Part shown: piece by piece, positions 17,221-25,331 of the stretch
Layout: each line of letters opens with the position of its first letter
How positions within the stretch are numbered: position 1 is the first letter of the stretch
Origin: CAISIP01 sp963974265
GTDB lineage: Bacteria > Pseudomonadota > Gammaproteobacteria > Burkholderiales > Burkholderiaceae_C
Reading direction: 5' to 3'
DNA length: 39,720 nucleotides
Assembly (NCBI GenBank): GCA_963974265.1
Contig: CAXBDR010000009.1
Coordinates: 1 to 39,720, forward strand
Position numbers and translations under genes: made by a program
Notes under the pieces: model-generated
What the model was told of the DNA's origin: nothing
Seen by the model: only the letters and a program-made list of their open reading frames with translations
Databases searched by the model: none

Positions 17221-17514
17221 TCATTCCATTGCCAGTGCCCGCGGCGGCAGCGCCAGCCGCTGCGCGGGGCTGGCACAGCGACCGGCCGTGGCATGGTGCA
17301 AGGTCAGGCGCGACGGCTCCAGCGCATAGACGATGGTGCCCGCGCTGCCCTCGCGCAGGAAGTGCTGGCCCGGCTCGAGCACGATGTCGCGCGGATCGCC
17401 GTCCAGGGTGATCCACAGGCTGCCCGCATCGCAGCGGACTTCTCGGGTGGTGTCGGCCAGGCGGATCATCATGGTTTTGGCCAGCTGCATGCTCGTGGTG
17501 TCGGATCGTGTCAT
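17221..17514 (-). CDS. DUF2917 domain protein
   Basis: The 97-residue protein of unknown function matches the DUF2917 pattern: an early segment of short beta-like strands, then GSLWITLDGDPRDIVLEPGQHFL (about residues 31-53), which looks like a cupin-type half barrel. No catalytic residues are evident. An AAGGAG site (17526-17521) is 6 bases from the ATG at 17514 and only 3 from the adjacent ATG at 17517, so the second is preferred. It is divergent from the GcvA-like regulator, with a dyad operator between them, and followed at once by the GNAT gene. The arrangement suggests that the regulator controls this pair. Confidence 0.85.
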   Translation of the reverse strand: MTRSDTTSMQLAKTMMIRLADTTREVRCDAGSLWITLDGDPRDIVLEPGQHFLREGSAGTIVYALEPSRLTLHHATAGRCASPAQRLALPPRALAME

Positions 17515-17569
17515 CATGCGCTCCTTGGGTGTGCGTCGTGGGAATGACTGTAGAAGCCTGCCCCTCTCC

Positions 17570-17589
17570 TTTCAAACGGTGATTTGGAA
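17570..17589. promoter_or_regulatory. LysR-type dyad operator candidate
   Basis: TTTCAAA (17570-17576) and TTTGGAA (17583-17589) are arms of an inverted repeat with a 6-bp centre; the inner part CAAA-N6-TTTG is perfect. Its last base is the A of the ATG at 17589. It lies between the DUF2917 gene and the GcvA-like regulator gene, a typical site for autoregulation. Confidence 0.5.
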
Positions 17590-18566
17590 TGAATCGCATG
17601 CGTCCCGAGAATGTGAATGTCGCAAGAGTCCCGCCGGACGTGGCCGCGCCGCCGCCCCGGCGCGCGGACATGCCACGGCTCGAACTGCTGCGCAGCTTCG
17701 AGGCGGCCTCGCGTCTCCTGAGCTTCACCCGTGCGGCCGACGAGCTGGCGTTGACCCAGTCGGCCGTCAGCCGCCAGATCGCGCAGATGGAGGAAGGCCT
17801 GGGCGTGCCGCTGTTCGAGCGGCGCCACCGCGCCCTGGTGCTGACGCCGGCCGGCGAGGTGATGCAACGCGCCGTTGCCGATTGCCTGCAGCGTCTGGTC
17901 GATGCCACCGCCACGGTGCGCGCCAGCGGCACGCCGCGCCAGGTCGCCGTGACGACGACGCCGGGCTTCGCATCGTTGTGGCTGATTCCGCGGCTGGCGC
18001 GCTTTGGCGCCGATCATCCGCAGGTGGACCTGCGGGTGTCGGCCACCTTCGAGCTGATGGACCTCGAGCGCAGCCGCATCGACGTGGCGGTGCGTTTCTG
18101 CAAGATGAGCGACGGCGAAGGAGAGCCGCTGTTCGCGGAGACGGTGTTCCCGGTCTGTGCACCACAGCTACCACGGCGCGACCCGAGCCGGCCGCTGGCC
18201 GAGCCCGCCGACCTGGCCCATCACACGCTGCTGGCGATGGACATACCCCAGGCCAATCTGCCTACGGCCGACTGGACACCCTGGCTGCGCATCATGGGCC
18301 TGGGCGAGATGCGCAGCCAGAACATGTTGCTGTTCAGCCACTACGGCGACATCGTCGCCGCCGCCGTGGCCGGACACGGCGTGGCCATCGGCCGCCTGCC
18401 GCTGATCGACGAATACCTGGCCGACGGCCGGCTGGTTGCACCGTTCACGAGCCGCAACACCTCCACGCGCGGCTATTTCATCCATACCGCGCGCAGGGCG
18501 CAGGACAATGCCGACGCGCTGGACTTCGTGCGCTGGTTGCGGGCCGAGGCGGGCCAGCCGCAATAG
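17589..18566 (+). CDS. LysR family transcriptional regulator, GcvA-like
   Basis: The 325-residue regulator has an N-terminal winged helix-turn-helix: LLRSFEAASRLLSFTRAADELALTQSAVSRQIAQMEEGLGVPLFERR, spanning roughly residues 31-78. A periplasmic-binding-protein-like effector domain follows. LTPAGEVMQRAV and SFTRAADEL are standard LysR features, and the overall form is that of the GcvA group. An N-terminal tail of 27 Pro/Ala-rich residues precedes the conserved MPRLELLRSFE, so the true start may be the ATG at 17670 (298 residues). The operator dyad overlapping the 17589 ATG makes this more plausible. It is divergent from the DUF2917-GNAT pair. Confidence 0.88.
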   Translation: MNRMRPENVNVARVPPDVAAPPPRRADMPRLELLRSFEAASRLLSFTRAADELALTQSAVSRQIAQMEEGLGVPLFERRHRALVLTPAGEVMQRAVADCLQRLVDATATVRASGTPRQVAVTTTPGFASLWLIPRLARFGADHPQVDLRVSATFELMDLERSRIDVAVRFCKMSDGEGEPLFAETVFPVCAPQLPRRDPSRPLAEPADLAHHTLLAMDIPQANLPTADWTPWLRIMGLGEMRSQNMLLFSHYGDIVAAAVAGHGVAIGRLPLIDEYLADGRLVAPFTSRNTSTRGYFIHTARRAQDNADALDFVRWLRAEAGQPQ

Positions 18567-18623
18567 GTGGGAGCCGCGGGCCTGCCGGCCTGGCGCGGGT
18601 GTGGGCCATTCGTGCGGGGCTTC

Positions 18624-19085
<462 letters not shown>

Positions 19086-19156
19086 CGAGGGCTCCGTGGC
19101 GTGTCACCGGCCATGCGCGGGACTATTCCGGTTCCGCACGTCGGGCGGCGAAGGGG

Positions 19157-20041
19157 TCAGGCCGCCGGCGCCAGCTTGTCGGCGGTCTTCGTGTCGAAGT
19201 CGCTTGCGTCGTGCCGTTCGTGCAACTGGCTCGACGGCTCGCCCCAGGCCCGGTTCACCATGCGCCCGCGCTGGACCGCCGGCCGCGCGGCGATCGCGTC
19301 CGTCCAGCGCTGCACGTTCTTGTATTCCTGCACCTGCAGGAATTCGCCGGCGTTGTACAACAGGCCCTTGGCCAGCGCGCCGTACCAGGGCCATACCGCG
19401 ATGTCGGCGATCGTGTACTGGTCGCCGCCCAGGTATTCGGACCGCGCCAGGCGCTTGTCGAGCACGTCGAGCTGGCGCTTGACCTCCATCGCGAAACGGT
19501 TGATCGGGTATTCCATCTTGCTCGGTGCATACGCGTAGAAGTGGCCGAAGCCGCCGCCCAGGTAGGGTGCGCTGCCCATCTGCCAGAACAACCACGACAG
19601 GCATTCGGCCCGCGCGGCGCGTTGCGTGGGCAGGTAGGCGTCGTCGAATTTCTCGGCCAGGTATTGCAGGATGGCGCCGGACTCGAACACCCGCACCGGC
19701 GCGGGTTTTTCGCTGTGGTCCATCAGTGCCGGGATCTTGGAGTTGGGATTCACGCCGACAAAACCGCTGCCGAACTGATCGCCGTCGCTGATCTTGATCA
19801 GCCAGGCATCGTATTCGGCGCCGGAATGGCCGAGCGCCAGCAGTTCCTCGAGCATCACCGTCACTTTCACGCCATTGGGCGTGGCCAGCGAATACAGCTG
19901 CAACGGATGTTTGCCGACCGGCAGCTCCTTGTCATGCGTGGGGCCGGAGATCGGGCGATTGATGCTGGCGAACTTGCCGCCGCTTTCCTTGTCCCAGCTC
20001 CAGATGGCGGGGGGCGTGTAGGTATCGGTCGCGTCGGTCAT
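19157..20041 (-). CDS. yghU: YghU-type glutathione-dependent disulfide-bond oxidoreductase
   Basis: The 294-residue cytosolic protein has the glutathione S-transferase fold, nu class. IWSWDKESGGKFASINRPISG (residues 13-33) and ATPNGVKVTVMLEEL (53-67) are strongly YghU-like, with Asn in TPNG at the glutathione site. FESGAILQYLAEK near residues 119-131 is the GST GSH-binding turn, and the C-terminal all-helical domain contains DQYTIADIAVWPWY. E. coli YghU is 288 residues. Such enzymes show disulfide reductase activity with glutathione, which fits the gshA/gshB genes elsewhere in the window, though these are not linked. It starts with ATG at 20041 and is divergent from the amidohydrolase gene across 163 bp. 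Confidence 0.92.
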   Translation of the reverse strand: MTDATDTYTPPAIWSWDKESGGKFASINRPISGPTHDKELPVGKHPLQLYSLATPNGVKVTVMLEELLALGHSGAEYDAWLIKISDGDQFGSGFVGVNPNSKIPALMDHSEKPAPVRVFESGAILQYLAEKFDDAYLPTQRAARAECLSWLFWQMGSAPYLGGGFGHFYAYAPSKMEYPINRFAMEVKRQLDVLDKRLARSEYLGGDQYTIADIAVWPWYGALAKGLLYNAGEFLQVQEYKNVQRWTDAIAARPAVQRGRMVNRAWGEPSSQLHERHDASDFDTKTADKLAPAA

Positions 20042-20175
20042 GGCGTGGGGGCTCCAATCGTTGTCGGGTTGCGTGGGTGCGGCCTCGTGTGGAGGCGCAG
20101 TGCCGACGACTGTAATGGAAGATGGTGTGACCTCGGGCCGGGCGCGGGTTTGCCGCAGCGCCGACCGCTCCGAGA

Positions 20176-20185
20176 CAATACCGAT
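20176..20185. promoter_or_regulatory. shared regulatory motif, copy 1 (CAATACCGAT)
   Basis: The 10-mer CAATACCGAT lies 19 bp before the amidohydrolase ATG and is identical to 22018-22027 in the aldolase/Bug divergent region. Read on the minus strand it is ATCGGTATTG. It could bind the LysR regulator encoded at 23281-24186; this is inference. Confidence 0.4.
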
Positions 20186-20204
20186 ACCTGGCTCGACACA
20201 CACC

Positions 20205-21095
20205 ATGAAGATCGACACGCACCAACACTTCTGGCTTTACCACGCGAGCGACTTTCCGTGGATCGACGACACCATGACCGTGCTGCGGCGCGACTGCATG
20301 CCCGGGCTCCACGCGGGGGCGATACACGCGGCGGGCATCGGCGCGGTGGTGGCCGTGCAGGCCCGCAACATGACGGCCGAGACCGATTTCCTGTTGCAGC
20401 TGGCCGAGCGGCATCCGGAAGTGGCCGGTGTGGTGGGCTGGGCCGACCTGGCCGCGGCCGATCTGGATCGCCGACTCGACACCTGGTGCGCACACCCCGC
20501 GTTCAAGGGGTTGCGGCATATCCTGCAGGACGAGCCCGACGTGCCGGCCTGGGTCGATGCGCCGGGCATCACGCGTGGCATGCGGGTGCTGCAACAGCGC
20601 CAACGTGTCTACGACGTACTGGTGTTCGAGCACCAGTTGTCCGCCGTGGCCGGATTCTGCGCCCGGCACGACGCGCACTGGCTGGTGCTCGACCACGTGG
20701 GCAAGCCGGCGCTGCGCGACTGGGACCGGCGCGATGGACCGGCCCCGCGGCGCTGGAGCCGCGACCTGCGCGGCCTGGCCGCACTGCCGCATGTGATGTG
20801 CAAGCTCTCGGGCGTGGTCACCGAAACCGGTCGGTCCGCTCGCCAGGGGCTGACGCCGCAAGACCGGGAGAACATCCTGGCGTGTTTCGACGAGGCGCTG
20901 GCGGCCTTCGGCCCGCAACGCCTGATGTACGGCTCCGACTGGCCGGTGTGCGAGCTGGTCGCGCCTTATGAGGTGGTACATGGTCTTGCAGACCAATGGG
21001 CAACATCGCGGCTGAGCCCGCAGGAGCAGCAGGCGTTCTGGTGCGGCAACGCGATGCGCTGCTACGGACTGGACATGCCTGCGCGGGAGCCGTGA
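20205..21095 (+). CDS. amidohydrolase family 2, L-fuconolactonase-like
   Basis: The 296-residue cytosolic TIM-barrel hydrolase is of the COG3618 type, which includes L-fuconolactonase, L-rhamnono-lactonase and 2-pyrone-4,6-dicarboxylate lactonase. Metal-binding His6 and His8 are in MKIDTHQHFWLY. Other conserved parts are FKGLRHILQDEPD near residues 100-112, LVLDHVGKPAL near 162-172, VMCKLSGVVTE near 196-206 and the C-terminal LMYGSDWPVCELV with the conserved Asp. The opening is close to sugar-lactone hydrolases, so hydrolysis of a sugar 1,4-lactone to the acid is the best guess. The ATG at 20205 matches the family start; a longer upstream frame overlaps the divergent promoter region. It converges on the aldolase gene. 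Confidence 0.87.
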   Translation: MKIDTHQHFWLYHASDFPWIDDTMTVLRRDCMPGLHAGAIHAAGIGAVVAVQARNMTAETDFLLQLAERHPEVAGVVGWADLAAADLDRRLDTWCAHPAFKGLRHILQDEPDVPAWVDAPGITRGMRVLQQRQRVYDVLVFEHQLSAVAGFCARHDAHWLVLDHVGKPALRDWDRRDGPAPRRWSRDLRGLAALPHVMCKLSGVVTETGRSARQGLTPQDRENILACFDEALAAFGPQRLMYGSDWPVCELVAPYEVVHGLADQWATSRLSPQEQQAFWCGNAMRCYGLDMPAREP

Positions 21096-21165
21096 CCAGC
21101 TGCGCCTGGCGGGGAGGCGAATCTCCGCAGCCCGGCATGACGGCGCCGCCGCCGGCGCGCGCCAC

Positions 21166-21960
21166 TCACCCCGCCGCCTGTGCGCACTGCTCCAGGAATT
21201 GCGTTCGCGCCCGGCCCGCGCTGAGCACGAACGCCTGGTCGCTGCCGCCCGCGACGAACCGCGCACCGATGGCCATGTAGGTGCGGGTCCACTGCTCGTC
21301 GTAGACGCCGCCCATGCCCAGGAACTTGCCGTGCCGGCGGCAGATGCCGGAGACGTCTTCGAACGCCTGCTGGATGCGCGGATGGCCGAACTGGCCCGGG
21401 ATCTCCATCGAGATCGACAGGTCGACGGCGCCGAAGAACAGCAGGTCGATGCCCGGCACGGCGGCGATGGCGTCGGCATTGGCCACGGCTTCGGGCGATT
21501 CGAGCATGGCGACGAGCAGCACTTCGGCGTCCATCTGCGGCTGCGCGCGTGCCGCTGGTGGCACGTCGAAGCCGTATTGCACGCCGCTCGGACCCCAGTT
21601 GCGCGCGCCCTTGTCGGGGTAGCGCAGGGCCTCGACCATGCGCTTGGCGTCGTGCACGGTGTTGACGTTGGGCACGATGATGCCTTGTGCGCCGTTGTCC
21701 AGCGCGCGCGCGCCTTCGTCCAGCGCCTGCGGCCGCACCCGCACGATGGGCGTGATGCCCAGCGGCAGGGCGGAGACGCAGATCTGGCTCACTTCGCCCA
21801 GTGTGAAGGCGCCGTGCTCGGTGTCTATGCCCAGCCAGTGGTAGCCCGATGCCTTCGCCAGTTGCGCAGCCATGGGGCCACGCAGTTGCGAGACGCCGAA
21901 ACCGAAGACGGCTTGGGACTGGCGCAGTCGGGCCAGGGTGGAATTGGTGACGATGGTCAT
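21166..21960 (-). CDS. HpcH/HpaI-type class II aldolase
   Basis: The 264-residue divalent-metal-dependent aldolase would cleave 2-keto-3-deoxy sugar acids, or 4-hydroxy-2-keto acids, into pyruvate and an aldehyde. Catalytic His49 is in GIDTEHGAF, the pyruvate-binding Arg is in IVRVRP (residue 74), and the metal ligands are Glu154 in MLESPEAV and Asp180 in FFGAVDLS, all in family positions. GAQGIIVPNVNT near residues 90-101 is the usual next block. The protein is related to YfaU/GarL/HpaI; which substrate cannot be told. The ATG at 21960 gives the family length; an AAAGGA stretch is 14 bases upstream, rather far. It is divergent from the Bug gene across 265 bp carrying a long inverted repeat. 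Confidence 0.9.
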   Translation of the reverse strand: MTIVTNSTLARLRQSQAVFGFGVSQLRGPMAAQLAKASGYHWLGIDTEHGAFTLGEVSQICVSALPLGITPIVRVRPQALDEGARALDNGAQGIIVPNVNTVHDAKRMVEALRYPDKGARNWGPSGVQYGFDVPPAARAQPQMDAEVLLVAMLESPEAVANADAIAAVPGIDLLFFGAVDLSISMEIPGQFGHPRIQQAFEDVSGICRRHGKFLGMGGVYDEQWTRTYMAIGARFVAGGSDQAFVLSAGRARTQFLEQCAQAAG

Positions 21961-22012
21961 GCGGTGCTCGTTGTCCTTTTTCGGGCCGCCATGATGGCGC
22001 CGCGTGGCCATC

Positions 22013-22103
22013 GGGTCCAATACCGATCACGGCGTCTCGGTGATATGCGCGCGTGCCAATTCCATGGAGCTATCAGCCGATGCGTCCAAAGAGTATTGGA
22101 CCC
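22013..22103. promoter_or_regulatory. 11-bp perfect inverted repeat in aldolase/Bug divergent region
   Basis: GGGTCCAATAC (22013-22023) and GTATTGGACCC (22093-22103) are exact reverse complements separated by 69 bp. They sit between the aldolase start at 21960 and the Bug start at 22226, which suits DNA looping or two regulator dimers facing the two promoters. The right arm is part of a smaller dyad TCCAA-N6-TTGGA at 22085-22100. Confidence 0.6.
22085..22100 (+). promoter_or_regulatory. shared regulatory motif, copy 3 (TCCAA-N6-TTGGA)
   Basis: This 16-bp dyad, TCCAA (22085-22089), AGAGTA, TTGGA (22096-22100), has the size of a LysR-type core site. It contains GTATTGGA and lies about 125 bp before the Bug gene start. 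Confidence 0.45.
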
Positions 22104-22225
22104 CCGGGTTGCATTCGGCGGATCATCGCCGCTCACGACACGAAGCGCTCGCGTCCGGGCAAGACCCTGCCAGACCTGGAGCAGAGCGGTGCGTATCCAT
22201 CACTTGAAGACATGAGGAGACTTCC

Positions 22226-23218
22226 ATGGGTTTGATCAATCGACGCCAGGCGCTCGCGCTGGGGCCACTGGCGCTGGCCTTGCCGCTGGCCGGTACCGCA
22301 TTTGCGCAGCAGGCACCGCTGCGTCAGGCGCGCATCGTGCTGGGTTTCCCGCCCGGCAGCGGTGGCGACGTGGCCTGCCGCCTGTTTGCCGAAAAGATGA
22401 AGGGCGTCTACGCCGCCAACATGATCGTCGAGAACAAGCCGGGCGCGGGCGGACGCATCGGCCTGGAAAATGTCAGGGCTGCGCCGGCCGATGGCACGTC
22501 CTTGCTGATGACGCCCACGTCGGTGCTGACCTTGTTCCCCCACATCTACAAGACGCTGAGCTATGACCCGTTCAAGGACCTGGTGCCGGTCTCGCGCGGG
22601 GTGACGGTCACGTTCTCGCTGGCGGTCGGTCCCATGGTTCCGGCCGAGGTCCAGGACCTGCCGCAGTTCCTGGCCTGGTGTCGCGCCAACCCCGGCCTGG
22701 CCAACTTCGGCTCCCCCGGCGAAGGCAGCAGCCCGCATTTCCTGGGCGCGACGCTGGCGCAGTCGGCCGGGGTCGCGCTGAAACACGTGCCGTACCGGGG
22801 CACGTCGGCCGCGATTGCCGACCTGCTCGGCGGCCAGATCCCGGCCGCCATGGTGTCGCCCGGCAACGCGACGCCGCATGTGAAGACCGGCAAGCTGCGC
22901 ATCCTGGCCGTCACCAGTCCACAGCGCTGGCCGCTGTTGCCGGACATTCCCACGATGGCCGAGCTGGGCCATCCCACGGTCTCCAACGTCGAGCAGTTCT
23001 CGTTCTTCATGCGCAGCGGCACCGACCCCCAATTGGTCGAGCAGGCGGGCAATGCGATCCGCGCCGCGGCCGAGATGCCCGAAGTCGTCAAGACGCTGGG
23101 CGACCTCGACATGAAGGCGGAAGGTAGCCGCGCACAGGAGCTGGCGCAGACACTGCGCGCCGACTACACGCGCTGGGGCGAGGTCGTCAAGGCGGTGGGC
23201 TTCAAGCCGCAGGACTGA
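22226..23218 (+). CDS. Bug/TctC family tripartite tricarboxylate solute-binding protein
   Basis: The 330-residue periplasmic binding protein would capture a carboxylate for a TctAB-type carrier. The signal peptide has a twin-arginine-like NRRQALALG at residues 5-13, then a hydrophobic core and AFA before QQAP (cleavage near residue 28). The mature part has the Bug pattern: ARIVLGFPPGSGGDVACRLFAEKM at about residues 35-58, VENKPGAGGRIG near 71-82, KHVPYRGTSAAIADLLGGQIPAAM near 187-210 and WPLLPDIPTMAELGH near 234-248. GAGGAG lies 8 bases before the ATG. No tctA or tctB gene is nearby, as is common for the expanded Bug families of Burkholderiales. Neighbouring aldolase, lactonase and regulator genes suggest a sugar-acid ligand. 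Confidence 0.93.
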   Translation: MGLINRRQALALGPLALALPLAGTAFAQQAPLRQARIVLGFPPGSGGDVACRLFAEKMKGVYAANMIVENKPGAGGRIGLENVRAAPADGTSLLMTPTSVLTLFPHIYKTLSYDPFKDLVPVSRGVTVTFSLAVGPMVPAEVQDLPQFLAWCRANPGLANFGSPGEGSSPHFLGATLAQSAGVALKHVPYRGTSAAIADLLGGQIPAAMVSPGNATPHVKTGKLRILAVTSPQRWPLLPDIPTMAELGHPTVSNVEQFSFFMRSGTDPQLVEQAGNAIRAAAEMPEVVKTLGDLDMKAEGSRAQELAQTLRADYTRWGEVVKAVGFKPQD

Positions 23219-23280
23219 CGATCCGGCTTCGGCGGGACGAGCCGGCCCGTCCCAGGCGCGGCAGGCCGAAAGCCCCGGCT

Positions 23281-24186
23281 TCAGGTGTCGCGGGCGTTCG
23301 CGGTCTCGTGCGCCAGCATCTTCTTGAATTCGCTCACCAGCGTATTCTTGTCCTTCGCATGGCTTGCCACGTGCAGGTCCATGTTGGTGCCCTTGCCGAT
23401 CAACGGCCGGTAGGTGACCTTGTCCAGTTGCAGGCGCCGCAGCGGTGCCGGGATGATGGCCGCGCCCAGGCCGGCCGCGACCAGTGCAATCATGGTCGAG
23501 ACTTCCTGGACCTCCTGCACGATGTTCGGCGAGAAGCCGGCGGCCCAGCACACGCGGGTCACGAATTCATGCAGTCCCGCTCCGGTTCCGCGCGCCAAGC
23601 CGATCAGGGGCAGGTCCTTCAGGTCGCTGACCTGGATCCGCGCCTTGCGGGTCAGCGCCTCGTTCTCGTGCATGGCCACCAGGGGCTTGTCGGTGCTGAG
23701 CTTGGCCAGGTGCACGGCAGTTGCCAGTCGTCCGCTGGGTTTGCGGACGACCCCCAGGTCGAGCTGGCGCTCGGCGATGGCCGTGACCTGCGCCGCCGAT
23801 GTCATCTCCTTGAGTGTGAGCGTGATGCCGGGGTATTTGGCCCGGAATGCCTGGATCGTCGCCGGCAGGAAGGGCAGGAATTCCGACGACGGCGTGAAGC
23901 CGATGCGCAATTCGCCCACTTCGCCGTTCATCGCCAGCTTCACCGACATGCGGGCCTTGACGGCTTCCTCGAGCACATGGCGGGCGTGGCCCAGGAAGAC
24001 CTGTCCGGCCGGCGTCAGCGACACGTGTTGCTTGCTGCGCTCGAACAAGGCGCCACCCACCTCTTCCTCCAGCGACTTGATCTGCAGGCTCAGGGGCGGC
24101 TGGCTGATGTGCAGGCGCTCGGCCGCGCGGCGGAAATTGAGTTCCTCCGCGACGGCGATGAAATACCGAAGATGCCGCAGTTCCAA
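23281..24186 (-). CDS. LysR family transcriptional regulator, CbnR/CatR-like
   Basis: The 301-residue regulator has a typical N-terminal helix-turn-helix: ELRHLRYFIAVAEELNFRRAAERLHISQPPLSLQIKSLEEEVGGALFER, residues 2-50. An effector-binding domain follows (GELRIGFTPSSEFLPFLPATIQAFRAKYPGI near 91-120). The RHLRYFxAVAEExxFxRAAxxLxxSQPxLSxQI pattern is that of the CatR/CbnR/BenM branch, which responds to small acids. The start codon is TTG, with GAGAGG about 10 bases upstream. It is divergent from the SMP-30 lactonase gene across 220 bp and is the natural candidate controller of the lactonase, Bug, aldolase and amidohydrolase genes, which share an upstream motif. Confidence 0.92.
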   Translation of the reverse strand: MELRHLRYFIAVAEELNFRRAAERLHISQPPLSLQIKSLEEEVGGALFERSKQHVSLTPAGQVFLGHARHVLEEAVKARMSVKLAMNGEVGELRIGFTPSSEFLPFLPATIQAFRAKYPGITLTLKEMTSAAQVTAIAERQLDLGVVRKPSGRLATAVHLAKLSTDKPLVAMHENEALTRKARIQVSDLKDLPLIGLARGTGAGLHEFVTRVCWAAGFSPNIVQEVQEVSTMIALVAAGLGAAIIPAPLRRLQLDKVTYRPLIGKGTNMDLHVASHAKDKNTLVSEFKKMLAHETANARDT

Positions 24187-24298
24187 GGGTGATGTCCTCT
24201 CTGTGTGTCGGTCGACCGGGGCCGCAGGCGCATGCCGCTGCAGGCCGAGCGCCCGACTGCGTACCGCCCTGATTCTCGCAATGTATCAGCGGGCAGCG

Positions 24299-24313
24299 CC
24301 AAGCGGTATTGGA
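24299..24313 (+). promoter_or_regulatory. shared regulatory motif, copy 4 (CCAA-N6-TTGGA)
   Basis: CCAA (24299-24302), GCGGTA, TTGGA (24309-24313) lies in the LysR/lactonase divergent region. It contains GTATTGGA at 24306-24313 and has the same dyad geometry as 22085-22100. Confidence 0.45.
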
Positions 24314-24375
24314 TTTCCTGTCGGATGACCAACAGAATCCGTGGGTCAGGCGCTGGCGCATGGCCGTGCCGCATG

Positions 24376-24384
24376 TTCAATACC
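24376..24384 (-). promoter_or_regulatory. shared regulatory motif, copy 5, diverged (GGTATTGAA on minus)
   Basis: TTCAATACC on the plus strand lies 22 bp before the lactonase ATG, opposed to the copy at 24306-24313. This is a weak match; it may belong to the same operator set. Confidence 0.25.
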
Positions 24385-24406
24385 CACCCGAGAGAGAGAC
24401 GCCTCC

Positions 24407-25324
24407 ATGTTCGCAGCCCCGCCCGTCATCGAAACCCGCTTGCTCGCCCGTTTGCCCGAGCAGTTCCACATCACCGGACGGACGTCGAACCGCTACGGCA
24501 ACCGCAAGTACTACCTGGAGGGGCCCGCCTTTGCGCGGGACGGCAGCTTCTACTTCACCGATGTACCGTGGGGCCGCATCTTCCGGATCACGCCCGACGG
24601 CGAACTGTCGCTGTTCCTGGAATACGATGGCCACCCCAATGGCCTGAAATTCCATCAGGACGGCCGATTGTTCGTGGCGGACTACCGCAACGGAATCATG
24701 GTCATCGACATGAAGACGAAGCAGATGCAGACCTATGTCGACGAGGTGGCCAACGAGCGGCTGCACGGCCCGAACGACCTGTGTTTCGCCGACAACGGCG
24801 ACCTGTATTTCACCGACCAGGGCAACAGCGACATCCAGCGCCCGCACGGGCGCGTGGTTCGCGTCAAGGCGGACGGCCGGACCGAGATCATCGCGGCCGA
24901 CATCGCCAGCCCGAACGGCATCGTGCTGAGCCCGGACAACCAATCCCTGTATGTGGCGGTGACGCGCACCAATGCGATCTGGAAGCTGCCGCTGGAAATG
25001 GCACCTGGCCTGTACGGCAATGCCCAAGTCGGCACGTCCGGCGTGTTCATCCAGTTGTCAGGCGGTACCGGGCCCGACGGCCTGGCCGTGGACGAGAAGG
25101 GCAATCTCGCCATCGCCCACACCGGGCTGGGCGTGTTGTGGCTGTTCTCGCCACTCGGCGAGCCGCTGGCGCGCGTCAACACCTGCGCCGGCCTGGCCAT
25201 TGCCAACATCGCTTATGGCGGCAGCGACGGCAGGACGCTGTATATCGTCGAGTCGGCGACCGGCTCCATCCTGACGGCGCAGATGCCGGTGGCCGGCCAC
25301 AAGTTGTTCTCGCACATGGATTAG
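24407..25324 (+). CDS. SMP-30/gluconolactonase family lactonase
   Basis: The 305-residue six-bladed beta-propeller lactonase hydrolyses sugar lactones to aldonic acids in this family. The four metal ligands are recognisable: Glu39 in YLEGPAF, Asn123 in HGPNDLCF, Asn170 in SPNGIVLS and Asp224 in GPDGLAVD. Repeated blade strands such as GDLYFTDQGN, GRLFVADYRNG and NLAIAHTG fit the propeller. No signal peptide is visible, so it is probably cytosolic. The ATG at 24407 follows a purine-rich GAGAGAGAC. It is divergent from the LysR regulator, and the region between them holds copies of the shared motif. Its stop is 7 bp from the end of the AraC-type remnant. Confidence 0.92.
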   Translation: MFAAPPVIETRLLARLPEQFHITGRTSNRYGNRKYYLEGPAFARDGSFYFTDVPWGRIFRITPDGELSLFLEYDGHPNGLKFHQDGRLFVADYRNGIMVIDMKTKQMQTYVDEVANERLHGPNDLCFADNGDLYFTDQGNSDIQRPHGRVVRVKADGRTEIIAADIASPNGIVLSPDNQSLYVAVTRTNAIWKLPLEMAPGLYGNAQVGTSGVFIQLSGGTGPDGLAVDEKGNLAIAHTGLGVLWLFSPLGEPLARVNTCAGLAIANIAYGGSDGRTLYIVESATGSILTAQMPVAGHKLFSHMD

Positions 25325-25331
25325 GCGCGCG

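Noticed and set aside
23234..23253. GGGACG/CGTCCC hairpin after the Bug gene as a terminator
   Set aside because: Short arms, 8-base loop and no T run; too weak to call.
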